Made by a program: the position numbers and the translations under genes
The notes under the pieces: model-generated
What the model was told of the DNA's origin: nothing
Databases searched by the model: none
The model's input: the letters and a program-made list of their open reading frames with translations, nothing else
From: Alphaproteobacteria bacterium
GTDB taxonomy: Bacteria > Pseudomonadota > Alphaproteobacteria > Micropepsales > Micropepsaceae
Assembly: GCA_017307355.1 (NCBI GenBank)
Contig: JAFKFG010000010.1
Coordinates: 62,001-126,000, forward strand
Reading direction: 5' to 3'
Length of the DNA stretch: 64,000 bases
In this document: positions 51,831-59,462 of the stretch, in pieces
How the letters are laid out: each line of letters opens with the position of its first letter
Numbering within the stretch: position 1 is the first letter of the stretch

Positions 51831-53423
51831 TCAGGCGGCCAAAGGCAAATCAAGCCAGAAGCGGGTCTGGCGGCCGGGGATGCTTTCGAAATCGACCCGT
51901 CCGCCCTGTTTCTCGGCCAACAGGCGCGCCATGGACAGGCCCAGCCCCGCGCCCGGCACGGTCCGCCCGCCGCTCTCCGGCCCGAAGGGGCTGAACATGG
52001 CGTCGCGCTCGCGCAAGGTGATGCCGGGTCCGGTGTTCATGATCTCGATCCGCCCGAACCCGTCGGCCAGCCGCGATGCCCGCACGCGGATGGGCGAGTC
52101 ATTGTCGCCATATTTGTAGGAGTTGGCGATCAGATGGCTGACGATCTGCGCCAGCCTTTTGGGATCGGCATGGACATTGAGGTCTTCGTCGACCTCGCCC
52201 AGCAGCACGGACTTTCCGCCCAGCGCCGCCTCCAGCCGGATGGCGCCGATGCAGGTCTTCAGCGTCTGGCCCAGATGCACCTTTTCGCGCTGAATGATCA
52301 ACGCGCGCGTGTCGGTCTGGGAAAGATCGAGCAGGTCGGCATAGAGCCGCTGCAGCAATTCGCCGTTATGCGCCACCACATGGGCAAATTCCTGGGCCCG
52401 GTCGGGCGACAGCCGGCCGGATTCCAGCACGGTGGAAATTCCGATGATCGCGGCCAGCGGGCCGCGCGCTTCCTTGCCGACATGGGAGAGCAGCTGGCTC
52501 TTGAAGCGCGAGGCGCGAATGGCGCTGCGCCGCCGGCCTTCGATCATCGCCAGATGCAGGTCGCGCTCATTGAGCAGCATGGCAGCGCGGGTACCGATCA
52601 GGCTGGTGACGGCCAGGAAGATCTGAAACATCTCTATCCGCGCGATATAGTCGGGCGAGGTGCCGACACCCAGATCGGATGTCATCATCACGATCAGGAT
52701 CACCAGCATGGCAAGCCCCGCGCCCAGATGGCGGAAGCGCACCGCGGCCGCCAGCGCGATAGGCAAAATCATCACCGGCATGGGGCGGGCCTGCCAGCGG
52801 ATGGCGATCAGGCTGGCCAGGAGGAGGCCGGCGAATACCAGCACTGCTTCCAGGCGGCGTTCGTGCAATTTCAGCTTGGTCAGCTTGCGCCGGGAAATCG
52901 CCAAGCCCACCGGCAACAGGATGCAGAAGCCCAGGACATTGGCGGCGAACCAGTGGCGGCTGTCGGCCAGCCAATCCGGATTATCGACCGCGATCATCAC
53001 GCTCGCCGCCAGCCCGGCGCCGATCAGGGCAGGCGTGACGATGGCGGCGGCCAGAAAAAGCAGGCCCTTCGGCACATCGCGAAAGCGCCCGAACCGCCTG
53101 ACCGCCCATACCGCGCCGGTCACTTCGGCCAGGCTGACGATGCTGAAGCCAATGGTCACCGGGGTCGGTGCCCGGACCGCCAGGTTGATCGCCACTTCGG
53201 CGACCAGCACCGCGGCCAGCATCAGGATATCCTGAAGCCGCGAGCGGGACAGGCGCACCATCATGCAGACGGCGAACGCATTCGCGGGCCAGATCAGGGC
53301 GATCATGCGGCCATGGCCGGTGAGCGTGATGCCGCCATAGCCCAGAAGAAAGAATCCGATCCCGGTGACCGCTGATTGCCAAAGCATGCGGGATCGGTCG
53401 TCCCGCCCTGCGATCTGGATCAT
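51831..53423 (-). CDS. Orphan MASE1-type sensor histidine kinase
   Basis: 530 aa. Residues about 15-285 hold eight or more membrane helices with the MASE1 look (ALIWPANAFAVCMMVR, ANVLGFCILLPVGLAI). Kinase core: His314 in LLSHVGKEARGPLAAIIGIS, N-box HLIANSYKYGD (Asn434), G1 MNTGPGI, F-box MFSPFG, and G2 PGAGLGLSMARLL. The residue after His is Val, not the usual Glu (SHELRTPL becomes SHVGKEARGPL). No response regulator or other sensor partner adjoins, so its output is unknown. It should sense something in the membrane or periplasm. Flanked by intergenic repeats. Confidence 0.88.
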   Translation of the reverse strand: MIQIAGRDDRSRMLWQSAVTGIGFFLLGYGGITLTGHGRMIALIWPANAFAVCMMVRLSRSRLQDILMLAAVLVAEVAINLAVRAPTPVTIGFSIVSLAEVTGAVWAVRRFGRFRDVPKGLLFLAAAIVTPALIGAGLAASVMIAVDNPDWLADSRHWFAANVLGFCILLPVGLAISRRKLTKLKLHERRLEAVLVFAGLLLASLIAIRWQARPMPVMILPIALAAAVRFRHLGAGLAMLVILIVMMTSDLGVGTSPDYIARIEMFQIFLAVTSLIGTRAAMLLNERDLHLAMIEGRRRSAIRASRFKSQLLSHVGKEARGPLAAIIGISTVLESGRLSPDRAQEFAHVVAHNGELLQRLYADLLDLSQTDTRALIIQREKVHLGQTLKTCIGAIRLEAALGGKSVLLGEVDEDLNVHADPKRLAQIVSHLIANSYKYGDNDSPIRVRASRLADGFGRIEIMNTGPGITLRERDAMFSPFGPESGGRTVPGAGLGLSMARLLAEKQGGRVDFESIPGRQTRFWLDLPLAA

Positions 53424-53518
53424 GGAAGTCCCCGCCGCGCCCTGATTCCCGGCTATTTTAGGCCGGATTTCCGGGAACGTCAGGGCGGCGGATACAACCC
53501 AGGCGGACTATGATTCTT

Positions 53519-53812
53519 TCAAAGCGCCGGGACGGGCGGTTGCGGCAGGATCAGGGCGCTTTCGGCGACCCGCGGATTCCTTTTGCGCGGCTTGCGCGCG
53601 GGGGCTGCGCTTTTTTTCGCGCGCGGTTTTGCCGGCTTCGGCGCGGATTTTTTGGCGACGGCTTTGCGTTTGGGCCTGGATGCGGTCTTGGCCTTCGCCT
53701 TCTTCGCTTTCTTGCGCTGGGACGCGGATCGTCCTGACAACAGGCCCGCCAGCGCGTCTTCCAGCGCCTGGATGCGGGCGATCACCTTGTTCCATTTCTT
53801 GTTCTTGGCCAT
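53519..53812 (-). CDS. Histone H1-like, Lys/Ala/Pro-rich basic protein, 97 aa
   Basis: Starts MAKNKKWNKVIARIQALEDA, a short helical head. Residues about 30-80 then form a tail dominated by Lys, Ala, Pro and Arg (RKKAKKAKAKTASRPKRK and KPRAKKSAAPARKPRKR). A strong GGAGG lies just before the ATG at 53812. Such tails bind DNA or RNA nonspecifically, as in bacterial H1-like proteins (AlgP, Hc1). Precise role unknown. Confidence 0.65.
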   Translation of the reverse strand: MAKNKKWNKVIARIQALEDALAGLLSGRSASQRKKAKKAKAKTASRPKRKAVAKKSAPKPAKPRAKKSAAPARKPRKRNPRVAESALILPQPPVPAL

Positions 53813-53894
53813 GCGAGCCTCCAGAGACGGGACACCATAATCCCGCGCCGTCTCAATGAACCAGTCCCGAAACGGAATTGTGACAGGGTGAGCC

Positions 53895-54099
53895 GCGACC
53901 GCGCAGCGGGCGAAATGGTCCGGTGGACCATTTCGAGTGGCGAACGGTCCGTAGCGACAGCGTACGGACGCTTAAGCGAGCGGCCGGCCGTTGAAAACGC
54001 AATTGCGCGACCGCGCAGCGGGCGAAATGGTCCAGTGGACCGTTTCGAGCGGCGAACGGTCCGTAGCGACAGCGTACGGACGCTTAAGCGAGCGGCCGG
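53895..54099. repeat. 93-bp direct repeat, two copies 112 bp apart, with nested palindromes
   Basis: Copies at 53895-53987 and 54007-54099 differ at a handful of bases. Each carries CGAAATGGTCC...GGACCATTTCG (arms 11 bp in the first copy; slightly degraded in the second) and TCCGTA...TACGGA, followed by CGCTTAAGCGAGCGGCCGG. No gene fits here; the open frames that run through it have no support. Together with the 33-bp array it occupies the whole 53813-54264 gap. Confidence 0.8.
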
Positions 54100-54140
54100 T
54101 CTTTAAAAAAGGCGATTGCCGGATCGCGTCTGGCGCACGG

Positions 54141-54269
54141 CCTCAAACAGCGAAGCGATAGGCCATTAAACGGCCTCAAATAGCGAAGCGATAGGCCATT
54201 AAACGGCCTCAAATAGCGAAGCGATAGGCCATTAAACGGCCTCAAATAGCGAAGCGATAGGCCATTAAA
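54141..54269. repeat. Tandem array, four units of 33 bp, ending in the gph stop codon
   Basis: Units at 54141, 54174, 54207 and 54240: CCTCAAATAGCGAAGCGATA then GGCCATTAAACGG (first unit has CAAACAG). The last unit includes the TAA of gph (minus strand, 54265-54267). Same core as the 30-bp array at 51726. In one frame it reads as 11-residue repeats, but this is a by-product of the 33-bp period. Confidence 0.88.
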
Positions 54270-54951
54270 AAGGCAGCCGCTGCACGGCATCCGGTAACTG
54301 CTCGAAGTGATCCAGGACTGTGTCAGCGCCCAAAGATGCGGCGGGCACGGGCGTATAGCCGTACGACATCAGGATGCAGGGCACATTCGAGGCGCGAGCG
54401 GTCTGAAGATCGGTCACCGAGTCTCCGATCATCACGCCGCGCCCGCCATGACCTTTTCCGCCTGACAATTCGTCGACCACGTCATGGAAGATGCGCGGAT
54501 CGGGTTTGACATAACCGCGCGAGCCCGCGCCGTAGACGATGGGGAAAAAGCGCAACAGGTCGAGCTGCTCCAGCAAAGGCGCCGCCAGCACATGCGGCTT
54601 GTTGGTGAGCACGGCCATCTCCACGCGCTCTTCCTTCAGCCGGGTGAGGGTCTCGACCACGCCGGGAAAGGGGCGGCTGAAATCGGCCAGATGGGCCCGG
54701 TAATGGTCCAGGAAGATCGCTTCCAGGGCGGGCATCTCCTCGGCCCGGGCTTCCTCGCCGGTGGCGGTGAAGGCCTGCGCGATCAGGGAGCGGGCCCCGA
54801 AACCGATCATGTGATGCAGGGTGACCGGGTCGATGGCGGGCCGGTCCCGGGCCGCCAGGACGGCATTGGCGGCAGCCAGCAGGTCCGGGGCGGTGTCCAC
54901 CAGGGTGCCGTCCAGGTCGAAGATCAGGGTAGGGGGTGTGATGGAGGTCAT
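54265..54951 (-). CDS. gph: Phosphoglycolate phosphatase (HAD superfamily)
   Basis: 228 aa. HAD motif I FDLDGTLVDTAPDL (nucleophile and acid Asp about 11 and 13), motif II VLTNKP, motif III Lys in YVKPDPRIF, and motif IV MIGDSVTDLQTARA. Cap domain of the Gph type between. Dephosphorylates 2-phosphoglycolate formed during DNA repair and oxygenase reactions. Divergent from glmU, as in many alphaproteobacteria. The 3' end abuts the repeat array. Confidence 0.9.
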   Translation of the reverse strand: MTSITPPTLIFDLDGTLVDTAPDLLAAANAVLAARDRPAIDPVTLHHMIGFGARSLIAQAFTATGEEARAEEMPALEAIFLDHYRAHLADFSRPFPGVVETLTRLKEERVEMAVLTNKPHVLAAPLLEQLDLLRFFPIVYGAGSRGYVKPDPRIFHDVVDELSGGKGHGGRGVMIGDSVTDLQTARASNVPCILMSYGYTPVPAASLGADTVLDHFEQLPDAVQRLPF

Positions 54952-55088
54952 GGTCGGGGAGTAATAAGGTGTAAATTCCGGGCAATATAGTGTCGCAAAT
55001 CGTCACTTCCTCTTTTTCGGCGGAATGCTTCTTCCTGAAGGATCGGTCCAGTGCCGGGCCGGGCGACAACAGATAAAAGGCGCCCGCG

Positions 55089-56411
55089 ATGAATAGGGCC
55101 GCAATCATACTGGCTGCCGGCCAGGGCACGCGTATGAAGTCGCAGACCCCCAAGGTCCTGCACAAGGTCGCGGGCCTTTCCATGTTGGGCCATGTGATCG
55201 CCGGGCTGAAGGCGGCGGGCGTCTCGCGCATCGTGGTGGTGATCGCGCCGGGCGCCGATGCCGTGCGGGACTATGCCCATGCCCAAGGCTGCCAGAGCGC
55301 CGTGCAGGACAAGCAGCTTGGCACCGGCCATGCCGCCGCGGCGGCGGGCGAGGCGCTGAAGGATTTCGACGGCGAACTGATGATCGCCTATGGCGACATG
55401 CCGCTGATGACGGCCGCGACCTTCGAGGCTTCGTTCAAGGCGCGGGGCGAGGGCCTTGCCATCGTCGCCTTCCGCGCCGCCGATCCGGGCGCTTATGGCC
55501 GGGTGATCGTGAATGCTGACGGCACCCTGGACCGCATCGTGGAATTCAAGGACGCCGGCGACGCCGAACGCAAAACCGATCTCTGCAATGCCGGCGTGCT
55601 GGCGGCGGATGCGAAGAAGTTTTTCGCCTGGGTCAAAAATCTCGACAACAAGAATGCGCAAGGCGAATTCTATCTCACCGACGTGCCGGCGCTGGCCAAA
55701 CGCGACGGCGCGGTCTGCGCGGTCGCGACCGTGTCCGAAGACGATGCCCTGGGCGTCAACAGCCGCGCCGAATTGGCCGAAGCCGAGCGGCGGATGCAGA
55801 ACCGGCTCCGCGCCAAGGCCCTGGCGGCGGGCGTGGGCATGATCGCGCCGGAAACGGTGTTTCTTTCCCACGACACGGTGCTGGAAGCCGATGTCGCCAT
55901 CGAGCCGTTCGTAGTGTTCGGTCCCAAGGTGCGCGTCGCGTCCGGCGCGCAGATCAAGAGCCATTGCCATCTGGAAGACGCCGAAGTGGCTTCGGGCGCG
56001 GTCATCGGGCCGTTCGCGCGGCTGCGGCCTGGTGCCCAGATCGGCGAAGGCGCCCATATCGGCAATTTTGTGGAAGTGAAGAACAGCAGGGTGGGCGCCG
56101 GTACCAAGGCCAATCACCTGGCCTATCTGGGCGACGCCACCGTCGGCGCGAAAGTCAATATCGGCGCGGGCACCATCACCTGCAATTACAATGGCTATGA
56201 CAAATCCCGCACCGAGATCGGCGACGGCGCCTTCATCGGTTCGGACACCGCGCTGGTGGCGCCGGTGAAAGTGGGCGCGGGCGCGATCACGGGCGCGGGC
56301 TCGGTCATCACCAAGGACGTCGCGGCCGACGCGCTGGCCGTGGCGCGCGGAAGCCAAATCGAAAAGTCCGGCTGGGCGAAAGCCTTCCGGGACAAAAAGA
56401 GTAAGAAATAA
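55089..56411 (+). CDS. glmU: Bifunctional UDP-GlcNAc pyrophosphorylase / glucosamine-1-P acetyltransferase
   Basis: 440 aa. Uridylyltransferase domain: AIILAAGQGTRMKSQTPKVL (about 5-24), QLGTGHA, and AYGDMPL for the metal Asp. C-terminal left-handed beta helix with hexapeptide repeats (SGAVIGPFARLRPGAQIGEG, IGNFVEVKNS, HLAYLGDATVG, CNYNGYDK with the catalytic His and Asn/Tyr). Makes UDP-GlcNAc for peptidoglycan and LPS. Followed by glmS in the same direction, so both amino-sugar steps are linked. Confidence 0.97.
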   Translation: MNRAAIILAAGQGTRMKSQTPKVLHKVAGLSMLGHVIAGLKAAGVSRIVVVIAPGADAVRDYAHAQGCQSAVQDKQLGTGHAAAAAGEALKDFDGELMIAYGDMPLMTAATFEASFKARGEGLAIVAFRAADPGAYGRVIVNADGTLDRIVEFKDAGDAERKTDLCNAGVLAADAKKFFAWVKNLDNKNAQGEFYLTDVPALAKRDGAVCAVATVSEDDALGVNSRAELAEAERRMQNRLRAKALAAGVGMIAPETVFLSHDTVLEADVAIEPFVVFGPKVRVASGAQIKSHCHLEDAEVASGAVIGPFARLRPGAQIGEGAHIGNFVEVKNSRVGAGTKANHLAYLGDATVGAKVNIGAGTITCNYNGYDKSRTEIGDGAFIGSDTALVAPVKVGAGAITGAGSVITKDVAADALAVARGSQIEKSGWAKAFRDKKSKK

Positions 56412-56414
56412 TCT

Positions 56415-56500
56415 TCATGCTGAGCCTCCTGAGCTAGTCGAGGGGCGAAGCATGAGGATGCAGCAGGCTATGTTACTACCCTTCGACAAGCTCAGGGTGA
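56415..56500. repeat. Intergenic palindromic repeat pair (CTTCGACAAGCTCAGGGTGA family), copy 1
   Basis: Contains TCATGC...GCATGA arms (56415-56455, here enlarged by a short insertion) followed by ACCCTTCGACAAGCTCAGGG (from 56478). The second half is the reverse complement of the GCTGAGCC(T)...TCGAAGC half, so the element is an inverted pair. A cleaner copy lies at 59359-59432. Located between glmU and glmS. Confidence 0.8.
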
Positions 56501-56515
56501 AGTTGGAGAAGAGAT

Positions 56516-58342
56516 ATGTGCGGTATTGTCGGCATCGCAGGCACCGGCGAGGCAGCGCCCGTCATCCTGGAAGCGCTGAAGCGGCTGGAATATCGCGGCT
56601 ATGATTCCGCGGGCATCGCCACCTTGGTGGGCGGCCATATCGAGCGCCGCCGCTCGCCGGGCAAATTGTCCAAGCTGGAAGCCGTGCTGCGCGATCACCC
56701 GCTGCCGGGCCGCACCGGCATCGGTCATACACGCTGGGCGACCCATGGCGCGCCCACCGAATCCAACGCCCATCCCCATGCCACGGCGCGGGTCGCCATC
56801 GTCCATAACGGCATCATCGAGAATTTCCGCGAGCTGCGCGAAGAGCTGATCGGACGGGGACACAAATTCGAATCTCAAACCGACAGCGAAGTCGCCGCCC
56901 ATCTGGTTACCGACAATCTCGACAAGGGCATGACGCCCGACGCGGCCGCCAAGGCGGCGGTGGCGCGCCTCACGGGCGCCTATTCCATCGCCATGATCTT
57001 CAAGGATCATGAGGGCCTTCTGATCGGCGCCCGCAAAGGCGCGCCCATGGCGGTGGGTTATGCCGAACGTGAAGCCTATCTGGGCTCCGACGCGTTCGCG
57101 CTGGCGCCTTTCACCAACCGCGTCGCCTATCTGGAAGATGGCGATGTGGCGGTGATCGATGGCGCGCAAGTCTCGATTTTCGACGCGGAAGGCCGGCCCG
57201 CCAACCGCGAGATCAAGATCACCTCCGCCTCCGCCGCTTTGGTGGACAAGGGCGGCCACGATCATTTCATGGCCAAGGAAATTCACGAGCAGCCGGAAGT
57301 GGTGGGGCATACGCTGGCCCATTACCTCGATCCGGCGGGCCCCAATGTGCGCCAGCGCGGCGTGGGCCTGCGCGCGGCGCTGGCGAAAGCCTCGCGCCTC
57401 ACCATCTCCGCCTGCGGCACCGCCTATTACGCGGGCATGGTGGGCAAATACTGGTTCGAAAAGCTGGGCGGCCTGGCGGTGGAATCCGATGTCGCCTCCG
57501 AATTGCGCTATCGCGATCCGGTATACCCGAAAGACGGCGCGGCCCTGTTCGTGTCGCAATCGGGCGAAACCGCCGACACTTTGGCGGCGCTGCGCGATGC
57601 CAAGGCCAAGGGCCAGACCACCATCGCGGTGGTGAATGTGGCCGAAAGCTCCATCGCCCGCGAAGCCGACATCGTGCTTCCCACCTATGCGGGCCCGGAA
57701 ATCGGCGTGGCCTCGACCAAGGCCTTCACCTGCCAGCTGGCGGCGCTGGCCGCGTTCGCGATCGCAGCCGGCGTGGCGCGCGGCAAGCTGAGCGCGGCGG
57801 AGGAAAAGCATCTCTGCGCCGCGCTCTTGGAAGCGCCCCGCCACATCGCCGAATTCCTCAAGCAGGAAGACAAGATCGCCGCCCTGGGCCAGGCCATCGC
57901 CAAGGCCAGCGACGTTCTTTACATGGGCCGCGGCCAGAGCTTCCCCCTGGCGATGGAAGGGGCGCTCAAGCTCAAGGAAATTTCCTACATCCATGCCGAA
58001 GGCTATGCCGCCGGCGAGATGAAGCATGGCCCCATCGCCCTGATCGACGAGAATGTGCCGATCATCGTGATCGCACCCCACGACGCGCTCTACGAAAAGA
58101 CCATTTCCAACATGCAGGAAGTGATGGCGCGGGGCGGCAAGATTTTGCTGATTTCGGATGCGCGCGGCATCGCCGAGGCCGGTCCGGTCTGGGCCAGCAT
58201 CACCGTGCCCGATGCGGATTCCTTCCTGGCGCCGCTGATCTATGCGGTGCCGGTGCAGCTCTTGGCCTATTACGCGGCGCTTGCCAAAGGCACGGACGTG
58301 GATCAGCCGCGCAATCTGGCCAAGTCCGTTACCGTCGAGTAG
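56516..58342 (+). CDS. glmS: Glutamine-fructose-6-phosphate aminotransferase (isomerizing)
   Basis: 608 aa. Begins MCGIVGIAG, with Cys2 (exposed as N-terminal nucleophile) for glutamine hydrolysis; RWATHGAPTESNAHPH is the glutaminase signature. Isomerase domains show ACGTAYYAG, SQSGETADTLAALRDAK and the C-terminal DQPRNLAKSVTVE. Catalyses the first step of UDP-GlcNAc synthesis, feeding GlmU upstream. GTTGGAG is the ribosome site. Confidence 0.97.
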   Translation: MCGIVGIAGTGEAAPVILEALKRLEYRGYDSAGIATLVGGHIERRRSPGKLSKLEAVLRDHPLPGRTGIGHTRWATHGAPTESNAHPHATARVAIVHNGIIENFRELREELIGRGHKFESQTDSEVAAHLVTDNLDKGMTPDAAAKAAVARLTGAYSIAMIFKDHEGLLIGARKGAPMAVGYAEREAYLGSDAFALAPFTNRVAYLEDGDVAVIDGAQVSIFDAEGRPANREIKITSASAALVDKGGHDHFMAKEIHEQPEVVGHTLAHYLDPAGPNVRQRGVGLRAALAKASRLTISACGTAYYAGMVGKYWFEKLGGLAVESDVASELRYRDPVYPKDGAALFVSQSGETADTLAALRDAKAKGQTTIAVVNVAESSIAREADIVLPTYAGPEIGVASTKAFTCQLAALAAFAIAAGVARGKLSAAEEKHLCAALLEAPRHIAEFLKQEDKIAALGQAIAKASDVLYMGRGQSFPLAMEGALKLKEISYIHAEGYAAGEMKHGPIALIDENVPIIVIAPHDALYEKTISNMQEVMARGGKILLISDARGIAEAGPVWASITVPDADSFLAPLIYAVPVQLLAYYAALAKGTDVDQPRNLAKSVTVE

Positions 58343-58348
58343 CTGCGG

Positions 58349-58560
58349 CTAGCCCGGCGGCAATCCGGTGCTTTCCTGGTGCGGGATGACCCGGCCGCCG
58401 GACTTGTAGACCGTGCCGCCCTTCATCACGAACTGGACATGCTCCAGGGCTGAGATATCGGCCAGCGGGTCGGCATCGACCGCCACCAGGTCGGCATAGC
58501 GGCCGGGTTGGATGCTGCCGATATCGTTCGTGTCGCCGATCAGGTCCGCCGCCGCCCGAC
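58349..58560 (-). pseudogene. C-terminal stump of an amidohydrolase gene
   Basis: On the minus strand the frame ending at 58349 reads AAADLIGDTNDIGSIQPGRY then ADLVAVDADPLADISALEHV, a perfect imidazolonepropionase-like amidohydrolase C-terminus, for about 68 residues. Upstream of about 58560 homology stops abruptly and the DNA becomes the rpiA promoter region; no start codon, metal ligands or N-terminal barrel exist here. Only the tail of a deleted gene remains, tail-to-tail with glmS. Confidence 0.8.
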
Positions 58561-58655
58561 AGTAGCGCGTGACACCCCTGCCGCAAGCGCTATGTTGTGC
58601 GGCAATTGCCCATGTCACCTTGGCCTTCCCATGCTCTGCCGATAAGTTGCCCGCC

Positions 58656-59354
58656 ATGACCGATCTTGCCCCATTGAAACGCGCCGCCGCCGCCAAGGCT
58701 CTCGAATATGTCGTCGACGGAATGAAACTGGGGCTGGGCTCCGGTTCGACCGCCGAATTGTTTGTGGAGCTGCTGGCGCCGCGCATACGGGGCGGCCAGA
58801 AGCTGCTCTGCGTGCCCACCTCCGAACGCACCGCGACCCTGGCCCGCAAGCTGGGAATCACTTTGGCCAATCTCGACGATCTGGCGCCGCTGGATCTGAC
58901 GGTGGATGGCGCCGACGAAGCCGACCGCAATCTGGACCTGATCAAGGGCGGCGGCGGCATGCTGCTGCGCGAGAAGATCGTGGCCGCGTCGTCGAAGAAA
59001 ATGATCGTGATCGCCGACGAATCCAAACTGGTGCCGCGGCTGGGAAAATTCCCGCTTCCGGTCGAAGTGGTGGAGTTCGGCCACAAGGCGATCGCGGCGC
59101 GGCTCAAAACCGCGATCGACGGTCTGGGCTACAAGGATGTGAGGATCGCGCTGCGCCTGAAGGATGGCGCGCCGTTCAAGACTGACAGCGGCAATCTGAT
59201 CTATGACTGTCACATGGGCGCCATTCAGAATGCCGACAAGCTGGGCAAGGCGGTCCATGCCGTGCCGGGCGTGGTCGAGCATGGGCTCTTCGTGGGCATC
59301 GCCACCACGCTGATCATCGCCAGCCCGGGCGACGTCGAAGTGATTGAGAAATAA
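58656..59354 (+). CDS. rpiA: Ribose-5-phosphate isomerase A
   Basis: 232 aa from the ATG 58656; starting further upstream would add a non-homologous extension. RpiA blocks: LGLGSGSTAELFVELL, VPTSERTA, VDGADEADRNLDLIKGGGG (catalytic Asp and the substrate loop), LLREKIVA and VPGVVEHGLF. Interconverts ribose-5-P and ribulose-5-P in the pentose phosphate pathway. Its promoter must lie in or next to the amidohydrolase stump. Confidence 0.96.
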   Translation: MTDLAPLKRAAAAKALEYVVDGMKLGLGSGSTAELFVELLAPRIRGGQKLLCVPTSERTATLARKLGITLANLDDLAPLDLTVDGADEADRNLDLIKGGGGMLLREKIVAASSKKMIVIADESKLVPRLGKFPLPVEVVEFGHKAIAARLKTAIDGLGYKDVRIALRLKDGAPFKTDSGNLIYDCHMGAIQNADKLGKAVHAVPGVVEHGLFVGIATTLIIASPGDVEVIEK

Positions 59355-59358
59355 CCCC

Positions 59359-59432
59359 CTCATGCTGAGCCTGTCGAAGCATGAGACATACTCTCATTCC
59401 GCAATCTCACCCTTCGACAAGCTCAGGGTGAG
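59359..59432. repeat. Intergenic palindromic repeat pair, copy 2
   Basis: CTCATGCTGAGCCTGTCGAA then GCATGAG (59359-59385) forms one hairpin, and CTCACCCTTCGACAAGCTCA then GGGTGAG (59406-59432) the other. They are inverted relatives of each other and of the element between glmU and glmS. Located between rpiA and gor. Confidence 0.85.
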
Positions 59433-59462
59433 GACCTTCCATTCCGACAAGGCTGTCCTGGC

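Noticed and set aside
51570..54264. Genomic island inserted at tRNA-Val
   Set aside because: No integrase, no second copy of the tRNA 3' end, and the tRNA 3' end points to the LysR side rather than into the repeat-rich interval.
51726..54269. CRISPR array
   Set aside because: The tandem units have no unique spacers; the whole 30- or 33-bp period is repeated, and no cas genes are present.
54084..54290. Protein with 11-residue repeats (FNGLSLRYLRP) on the minus strand
   Set aside because: The frame is a by-product of the 33-bp non-coding repeat; no ribosome site, and the 30-bp sister array gives a different peptide period.
56411..56516. glmS ribozyme or riboswitch
   Set aside because: The gap is too short and is filled by the palindromic repeat; the ribozyme core is not recognisable and is typical of Firmicutes.
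58569..58655. Longer N-terminus for RpiA from an upstream start
   Set aside because: The extra 29 residues do not match the family, and the ATG at 58656 gives the normal start and length.
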